This document shows positions 1 through 4,377 of a DNA stretch of 6,730 nt, in pieces. The stretch's first letter is position 1, and each line of letters begins with the position of its first letter. The notes under the pieces were generated by a model. It had not been told where the DNA came from, made no database searches, and saw only the letters and a program-made list of their open reading frames with translations. The stretch is from NCBI GenBank assembly GCA_023432845.1, contig JAEZEY010000425.1, positions 1 through 6,730 of the forward strand, read 5' to 3'. Both the position numbers and the translations under genes were made by a program. The DNA is from Pseudomonadota bacterium. Its GTDB lineage: Bacteria; Pseudomonadota; Alphaproteobacteria; Rhizobiales; Xanthobacteraceae.

Positions 1-2
1 GT

Positions 3-1199
3 CTAGACACGATCCTGTCAGAAATCGAGAGCGGCAAATTCGCTTTCAAGCGCGCGCTCGAAGACATCCACATGAACGTCGAGAGCCGGCTCACCGACAT
101 GATCGGCGCAGCCGCCGGCCGCCTGCACACCGCGCGCTCGCGCAACGACCAGGTTGCGACCGATTTCAGGCTGTGGGTGCGCGACACCATCGACACGCTC
201 GATGCGGCGCTCGCCGCCTATCAGATCGCGCTCGCCGAGAAGGCGCTCGAGCACGCCGCCACCGTGATGCCGGGCTTCACCCATCTGCAGACCGCGCAGC
301 CGGTGACCTTCGGTCATCATCTGCTCGCCTATGTCGAGATGGCGGGCCGCGACCGCGGCCGCTTCGCCGACGCGCGCAAGCGCCTCAATGAATCGCCGCT
401 CGGCTCCGGCGCGCTCGCCGGCACCTCGTTCGATCTCGACCGCGACATGACTGCGGCCTCGCTCGGCTTCAACCGGCCGACCGCGAACTCGCTCGACGCC
501 GTGTCGGATCGCGACTTCGCGCTCGAGACATTGTCGGCCGCCTCGATCGCGGCGATGCATCTGTCGCGCTTTGCCGAAGAGATCATCATCTGGACCTCGC
601 CGCTCACCGGCCTCGTCAAGCTGTCGGACAAGTTCACGACCGGCTCGTCGATCATGCCGCAGAAGCGCAACCCCGACGCCGCCGAACTGGTACGCGCCAA
701 GACCGGCCGCATCATCGGCGCGCTCAACGGCCTGCTCATCGTCATGAAGGGGCTGCCGCTCGCTTATGCCAAGGACATGCAGGAGGATAAGGAAGGCGTC
801 ATGGACGCCTTGTCCGCGCTCTCTCTCGCGATCGCGGCGATGACCGGGATGGTCAACGATCTCGTGCCCGACGCCGCGAAAATGAAAAAGGCGGCGGGCG
901 AGGGCTACGCCACCGCCACCGATCTGGCCGACTGGCTGGTGCGGACCTTCAACATCCCGTTCCGCGAGGCGCATCACATCACGGGCCGCATCGTCGCCGC
1001 CGCCTCGGCCAAGGGAGTGCCGCTGCACCGGCTGGCGCTCGAGGACATGAAGGCGATCGAGCCGAAGATCACCGACGACGTGTTCAGCGTGCTGTCGGTG
1101 GATCGCTCGGTAAAGAGTCGCGTCAGCTATGGCGGCACCGCGCCGAAGAACGTCAAGGCGCAGGCCAGAAAATGGCTGAAGAAGCTCGCCAAGGAATAA
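3..1199 (+). CDS. argH: Argininosuccinate lyase (5'-truncated by window edge)
   Basis: Catalyses the last step of arginine synthesis in the cytosol, argininosuccinate to arginine plus fumarate; a homotetramer of the fumarase/aspartase superfamily. The frame is open from base 3 and already reads like ArgH upstream of the first ATG at 72 (FAFKRALEDIHMNVE), so that ATG is internal and the true start lies outside the window. Visible: 398 residues against about 460 for the family, so about 65 are missing. Motifs seen: HTARSRNDQ (126–152), the THLQ region with the conserved His codon at 282–284, and the fumarate-lyase signature loop GSSIMPQKRNPD (642–677) carrying the catalytic serine region. The C-terminus SRVSYGGTAPKNV is typical. 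Ala replaces the Gly of the common HTGRSRNDQ form; I recall this as usual in alphaproteobacteria. No frameshift or missing key residue was seen. The stop TAA lies 8 nt before the next gene, which suggests co-transcription. Confidence 0.98.
   Translation, partial: LDTILSEIESGKFAFKRALEDIHMNVESRLTDMIGAAAGRLHTARSRNDQVATDFRLWVRDTIDTLDAALAAYQIALAEKALEHAATVMPGFTHLQTAQPVTFGHHLLAYVEMAGRDRGRFADARKRLNESPLGSGALAGTSFDLDRDMTAASLGFNRPTANSLDAVSDRDFALETLSAASIAAMHLSRFAEEIIIWTSPLTGLVKLSDKFTTGSSIMPQKRNPDAAELVRAKTGRIIGALNGLLIVMKGLPLAYAKDMQEDKEGVMDALSALSLAIAAMTGMVNDLVPDAAKMKKAAGEGYATATDLADWLVRTFNIPFREAHHITGRIVAAASAKGVPLHRLALEDMKAIEPKITDDVFSVLSVDRSVKSRVSYGGTAPKNVKAQARKWLKKLAKE
1191..1195 (+). promoter_or_regulatory. 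Possible Shine-Dalgarno for the DASS transporter
   Basis: AAGGA sits inside the last codons of argH, 12 nt before ATG 1208. The spacing is longer than ideal, so initiation may rely on ribosomes finishing argH (translational coupling). It supports 1208 over the upstream ATG at 1172, but weakly. Confidence 0.4.
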
Positions 1200-1207
1200 G
1201 CAGGCCA

Positions 1208-2650
1208 ATGCCGAATCCCGTGCAGAGCCGAGCCCGGTTTGCCGGATTTGCCATCGGCCTCGCGGCCTTTGCCGCCAGCCTGGTAGTGCCGACTCCCGAC
1301 GGGTTGTCGCCGGAGGCGATGCGGGTAGCCGGCGTCGCCGCCTTGATGGCGGCGTGGTGGATCGTCGAGGTCATTCCGGTTTCGGCGACGGCGTTGCTGC
1401 CGGTGGTGCTCTTTCCGCTGCTTGGCATCGCGCCGCTGGGCGCGACCACGACGCCTTACGCCGATCCGATCGTGTTTCTGTTTCTTGGCGGTTTTGTTCT
1501 CGGCATCGCCACCCAGCGCTGGGATCTGCACCGGCGGATCGGCCTCGGCATCATCGCCGCGGTTGGCACCTCGCCGGCGCGGGTTTCGGCCGGCCTCATG
1601 CTCGCCACCGGCTTTCTGAGCATGTGGGTTAGCAACACAGCGACGGCGCTCATGATGCTGCCAATCGCCACGTCGGTGCTGGCGCTGTTCGACCGCAACA
1701 TCGACGAGGACCGCTCCAAGGACAATCTCGGCGTATTGCTGATGCTGTCGGTCGCCTATGGCGCCAGCATCGGCGGCATCGCCACATTGATCGGCACGCC
1801 GCCGAACGCGTTGCTGGCCGGCCTGATGGCGCGCGAGTACGGCATCCAGATCGGTTTTGCGCAGTGGATGATCCTGGGCCTGCCGGTGTCGGCGGTGATG
1901 CTGGCGATGGCATGGCTGGCGTTGACGCGCATGCATCCAGTCGCACTGACCAATGCCGTGGACATGGACGAGGTGATTGGCCGCGGCCGTCGCGAACTCG
2001 GCAGGCTGTCGCCGGCCGAGATCCGCATCATCTGCGTTTTGCTCGCCGCCGCGATCGGCTGGATCTTCCGCCCTCTGCTGACGCCGTATGTGCCGTCGCT
2101 GAACGACACCACCGTGGCGGTGGCGGCGGCGCTCGCGTTGTTTCTGCTGCCGTCCGGCATGCCGAAAGGCGGCCGCCTGCTGACCTGGGACGATTTGCAG
2201 GACTTGCCGTGGGGCGTTCTGCTGCTGTTCGGCGGCGGCCTCACGCTGGCGGCCGCGATCGATTCCTCGGGCCTCGCCGCCTGGCTGGCATCGACGATGT
2301 CGGGGCTCCAATCCTGGCCGGTGATCCTGACCGTTGCCGTCGTCACGGTCGGGATGATCTTTCTTACTGAAATCACGAGCAACACCGCAAGCGCTGCGAC
2401 CTTCCTGCCGTTCGCCGCCGCGGTCGCCGTCAGCCTCGGTCTGGCGCCGCCCGCTTTGGCGGTGCCACTGGCGATCGCGGCCAGCTGCGCCTTCATGCTG
2501 CCGGTGGCGACCCCGCCCAACGCCATTATCTTCGCGAGCGGGCGAATCACGATCGCGCAGATGGCCCGCGCCGGCCTGTGGCTCAACATCATCGCCAGCG
2601 CCGTCATCCTGGCCGCTTATCCGCTCATTGGCTTTCTGTTCGCAAAATAG
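1208..2650 (+). CDS. SLC13/DASS-family anion transporter (probable dicarboxylate:Na+ symporter)
   Basis: A 480-residue polytopic inner-membrane protein of the divalent anion:sodium symporter family (VcINDY/SdcS-like). It shows the family's two-fold internal repeat: SNT at residues 142–144 followed by GTPPN at 196–200 in the first half, and SNT at 391–393 followed by ATPPN at 434–438 in the second. In the family these sites form the Na+ and substrate clamshells. The stretch SCAFMLPVATPPNAII closely resembles the SLC13 signature. Many hydrophobic segments run the length of the protein. Length fits the short dicarboxylate-type members; the TrkA-C domains found in many longer sulfate-type relatives (about 600 residues) are absent. 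ATG 1208 is preferred: the protein then begins MPNPVQSRARF before the first helix and AAGGA lies at 1191–1195, although the 12-nt spacing is long. An in-frame ATG at 1172 would overlap argH by 28 nt. Substrate and coupling ion cannot be read from sequence; citrate, succinate/fumarate/malate or another anion are possible. Confidence 0.93.
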   Translation: MPNPVQSRARFAGFAIGLAAFAASLVVPTPDGLSPEAMRVAGVAALMAAWWIVEVIPVSATALLPVVLFPLLGIAPLGATTTPYADPIVFLFLGGFVLGIATQRWDLHRRIGLGIIAAVGTSPARVSAGLMLATGFLSMWVSNTATALMMLPIATSVLALFDRNIDEDRSKDNLGVLLMLSVAYGASIGGIATLIGTPPNALLAGLMAREYGIQIGFAQWMILGLPVSAVMLAMAWLALTRMHPVALTNAVDMDEVIGRGRRELGRLSPAEIRIICVLLAAAIGWIFRPLLTPYVPSLNDTTVAVAAALALFLLPSGMPKGGRLLTWDDLQDLPWGVLLLFGGGLTLAAAIDSSGLAAWLASTMSGLQSWPVILTVAVVTVGMIFLTEITSNTASAATFLPFAAAVAVSLGLAPPALAVPLAIAASCAFMLPVATPPNAIIFASGRITIAQMARAGLWLNIIASAVILAAYPLIGFLFAK

Positions 2651-2680
2651 CCGTCCGGTCTGCTAAGCTGTCCGCAACGT

Positions 2681-2684
2681 GGAG
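2681..2684 (+). promoter_or_regulatory. Shine-Dalgarno for lptM
   Basis: GGAG with a 6-nt spacer to GTG 2691. It decides the start in favour of 2691 over the in-frame GTG at 2679, whose last base overlaps the motif and which lacks its own purine-rich site at normal spacing. Confidence 0.65.
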
Positions 2685-2690
2685 TTACCT

Positions 2691-2954
2691 GTGACCCGAC
2701 CAAAACGCGATCTTCTCCGCCTTGCTCTGACCGGTGCGCTGGTTGCGTCGCTGGGCCTTGCCGCCTGCGGCCGCAAGGGCCCGCTCGATCCGCCGCCGAG
2801 CGCTTCGGCCGCGCCGGTCGAGCAGCCGAGGCAGTCGTCGCTCAATCCGATTGCAGTGCAGCCGATGGGCGGCTCCAATCAAGGTGGCGGCAACATGCTG
2901 GAGACGCCGGCAGGGCCGCAGAAACGAATCTTCCTCGACAATCTGCTGAACTAG
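2691..2954 (+). CDS. lptM: LptM/YifL-like small outer-membrane lipoprotein
   Basis: An 87-residue lipoprotein precursor. N-terminus: MTRPKR basic region, a hydrophobic helix (about residues 8–24), then lipobox L-A-A-C with the lipidated Cys26 (codon 2766–2768), giving a mature protein of 62 residues. The sequence after the Cys, CGRKGPL, matches the conserved CGxKGPL start of LptM (E. coli YifL), which in E. coli binds the LPS translocon LptD/E and promotes its oxidative maturation. The rest is Pro/Ser/Ala/Gln-rich and probably disordered, ending in a less polar tail, KRIFLDNLLN. Residue +2 is Gly, not Asp, consistent with outer-membrane sorting under the E. coli Lol rule. GTG 2691 is chosen because GGAG (2681–2684) precedes it by 6 nt; an in-frame GTG at 2679 would overlap that site. 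It lies 40 nt after the transporter and 21 nt before lysA, the usual neighbour of this family. Function is inferred by motif and context; the short conserved region limits certainty. Confidence 0.85.
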   Translation: MTRPKRDLLRLALTGALVASLGLAACGRKGPLDPPPSASAAPVEQPRQSSLNPIAVQPMGGSNQGGGNMLETPAGPQKRIFLDNLLN

Positions 2955-2975
2955 TTTCCACGCGCCGTTAGCCCG

Positions 2976-4241
2976 ATGCATCATTTCGACTATCGCGACG
3001 GCGTCCTCCATGCCGAGGACGTCAACCTTGTGACGCTGGCCACTGAGGTCGGCACGCCGTTCTATTGCTATTCGTCGGCGACTTTGGAGCGCCACTACAA
3101 GGTGTTCACCGAAGCCTTCGCCGATGTCGATGCGCAGATCTGCTACGCGATGAAGGCCAATTCCAACCAGGCCGTCATCAGGACTCTGGCAAAGCTGGGT
3201 GCCGGCGCCGATGTCGTCTCCGGCGGTGAGCTCAAGCGCGCTCGCGCCGCCGGCATCCCGCCGGAGAAGATCATGTTCTCCGGCGTCGGCAAGACCGCGC
3301 AGGAACTGGCGCTGGCGCTCGACGAAGGCATCTTCTGCATCAATGTCGAGTCCGAGCCCGAGCTCGATCTGCTGTCGCAGGTCGCGGCGTCCAAGGGCCG
3401 CACCGCGCATGTCTCGGTGCGCGTCAACCCCGATGTCGATGCCAAGACCCACCACAAGATCGCGACCGGAAAATCCGAGAACAAGTTCGGCATTCCGATC
3501 AGCCGCGCGCGCGACGTCTATACGCATACGGCGAAGCTCAAGGGCATCAAGGTGTCCGGCGTCGACATGCATATCGGCAGCCAGATCACCGACCTCGACC
3601 CGTTCGCCAACGCTTTTGCGCTGCTGGCCGAATTCGTGCGCGACCTGCGCACCGACGGCCACACCATCTCGCATGTCGATTTCGGCGGTGGCCTAGGCAT
3701 TCCCTATCGCGACGACAACGAACCGCCGCCGCTGCCGGACGCCTATGCCGATGTGGTCAAGCGCGCGGTCAAGGATCTCGGCTGCCGGCTGATCTTCGAG
3801 CCGGGCCGGCTGCTGGTCGGCAATGCCGGTATTCTGGTCACGCGCGTCCTGTTCGTGAAGCACGGCGAGGCCAAGCATTTCGTCATCGTCGATGCGGCGA
3901 TGAACGACCTGATCCGTCCGACCTTGTACGAGGCCTATCACGCCATCCGCCCGGTGATCTTGCCGGCGGCCTCGGCAAAGCGAATTCGCGCCGATATCGT
4001 CGGCCCGGTCTGCGAAAGCGGCGATTTCCTCGGGCTGGATCGCGAAATGGCGGAACCCGGGAACGGCGACCTGCTGGCGGTGATGACCGCCGGCGCCTAC
4101 GGCGCCGTGCAGGCGGGAACCTACAATACGCGGCCTTTGGTGCCGGAAGTGCTGGTCAAAGGCGCCGACTGGGCCGTCATTCGCCCGCGCCTTGAAGTTG
4201 ACCAAATAATCGCGCTCGATCGCGTACCGGGCTGGCTCTGA
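2976..4241 (+). CDS. lysA: Diaminopimelate decarboxylase
   Basis: A 421-residue cytosolic, PLP-dependent (fold type III, alanine-racemase-like) enzyme that decarboxylates meso-2,6-diaminopimelate to L-lysine, the last step of the DAP pathway; it acts as a dimer. Landmarks: YAMKAN with the PLP-binding Lys60 (codon 3153–3155); H199 in MHIGSQ, expected to stack on the PLP ring; the Gly-rich phosphate loop GGGLG (237–241); EPGR (275–278); CESGD with the catalytic Cys346 contributed across the dimer interface; and AYG (374–376) with Y383-N384 near the C-terminus. The N-terminal TIM-barrel and C-terminal beta domain are complete and length is normal. ATG 2976 gives the expected N-terminus, although no clear Shine-Dalgarno precedes it; the 21-nt gap from lptM suggests coupled translation in one transcript. 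No lysine riboswitch or leader is visible. Ornithine/arginine decarboxylases are related, but the CESGD and overall length fit LysA. Confidence 0.98.
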   Translation: MHHFDYRDGVLHAEDVNLVTLATEVGTPFYCYSSATLERHYKVFTEAFADVDAQICYAMKANSNQAVIRTLAKLGAGADVVSGGELKRARAAGIPPEKIMFSGVGKTAQELALALDEGIFCINVESEPELDLLSQVAASKGRTAHVSVRVNPDVDAKTHHKIATGKSENKFGIPISRARDVYTHTAKLKGIKVSGVDMHIGSQITDLDPFANAFALLAEFVRDLRTDGHTISHVDFGGGLGIPYRDDNEPPPLPDAYADVVKRAVKDLGCRLIFEPGRLLVGNAGILVTRVLFVKHGEAKHFVIVDAAMNDLIRPTLYEAYHAIRPVILPAASAKRIRADIVGPVCESGDFLGLDREMAEPGNGDLLAVMTAGAYGAVQAGTYNTRPLVPEVLVKGADWAVIRPRLEVDQIIALDRVPGWL

Positions 4242-4377
4242 AAGCGTTTTAAAGCCGCATAAGCGCCTGACATTCTTGTTACGTGGCTCGGGGCTTGCTT
4301 GCTGGTAGGCTTCGGTAACGTGTTAGCCTCGACAGGCCGCTGAGATTCTCTGGCCCCGGTAGCGACGCGGAGTGCCT
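4242..4377 (+). other. Intergenic region between lysA and the DUF4175 gene
   Basis: A 136-nt gap, the longest in the window. It is somewhat AT-richer at its start (a short AGCGTTTTAAAGC stretch around 4242–4255) and contains a tandem GCTTGCTTGC (about 4294–4303). Two similar words, GTTACGTGGCTCG (4278–4290) and GTAACGTGTTAGCCTCG (4315–4331), lie 37 nt apart. It is long enough to hold a promoter for the downstream gene, but I see no convincing -35/-10 pair, terminator with a U-tract, or small RNA. Confidence 0.4.
4369..4372 (+). promoter_or_regulatory. Shine-Dalgarno for the DUF4175 gene
   Basis: GGAG with a 5-nt spacer to TTG 4378. The motif overlaps the first base of an in-frame GTG at 4372, so it argues for the rare TTG start rather than that GTG. 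Confidence 0.55.

Noticed and set aside
1172..1207. Upstream ATG 1172 as the transporter start
   Set aside because: It would overlap argH by 28 nt, add a polar 12-residue extension without family support, and has no clear ribosome site; ATG 1208 fits better, though not beyond doubt.
18..1208. Antisense open frame of 396 codons across argH
   Set aside because: It mirrors a well-matched argH. Its product is Arg/Gly/His-rich with no recognisable domain, as expected from the complement of GC-rich coding DNA.
1127..2311. Antisense open frame of 394 codons across the transporter
   Set aside because: The translation is dominated by Arg, Gln, His and Ala with no motif; the + strand frame has clear SLC13 motifs.
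2651..2690. Promoter or terminator between the transporter and lptM
   Set aside because: Only 40 nt, with no -35/-10 pair and no stem-loop with a T-tract; read-through in one transcript is simpler.
2955..2975. Lysine riboswitch or leader peptide before lysA
   Set aside because: The gap is 21 nt, too short for a riboswitch or attenuator.
2685..3674. Antisense open frame of 329 codons across lptM and lysA
   Set aside because: Shadow of two well-supported genes; no family resemblance and it crosses a gene boundary.
4234..4256. Possible hairpin terminator around the lysA stop (GGCT…AGCC with an AAA/TTT inner pairing)
   Set aside because: The stem is only about 4–5 bp with mismatches, overlaps the lysA stop codon and has no T-tract after it.
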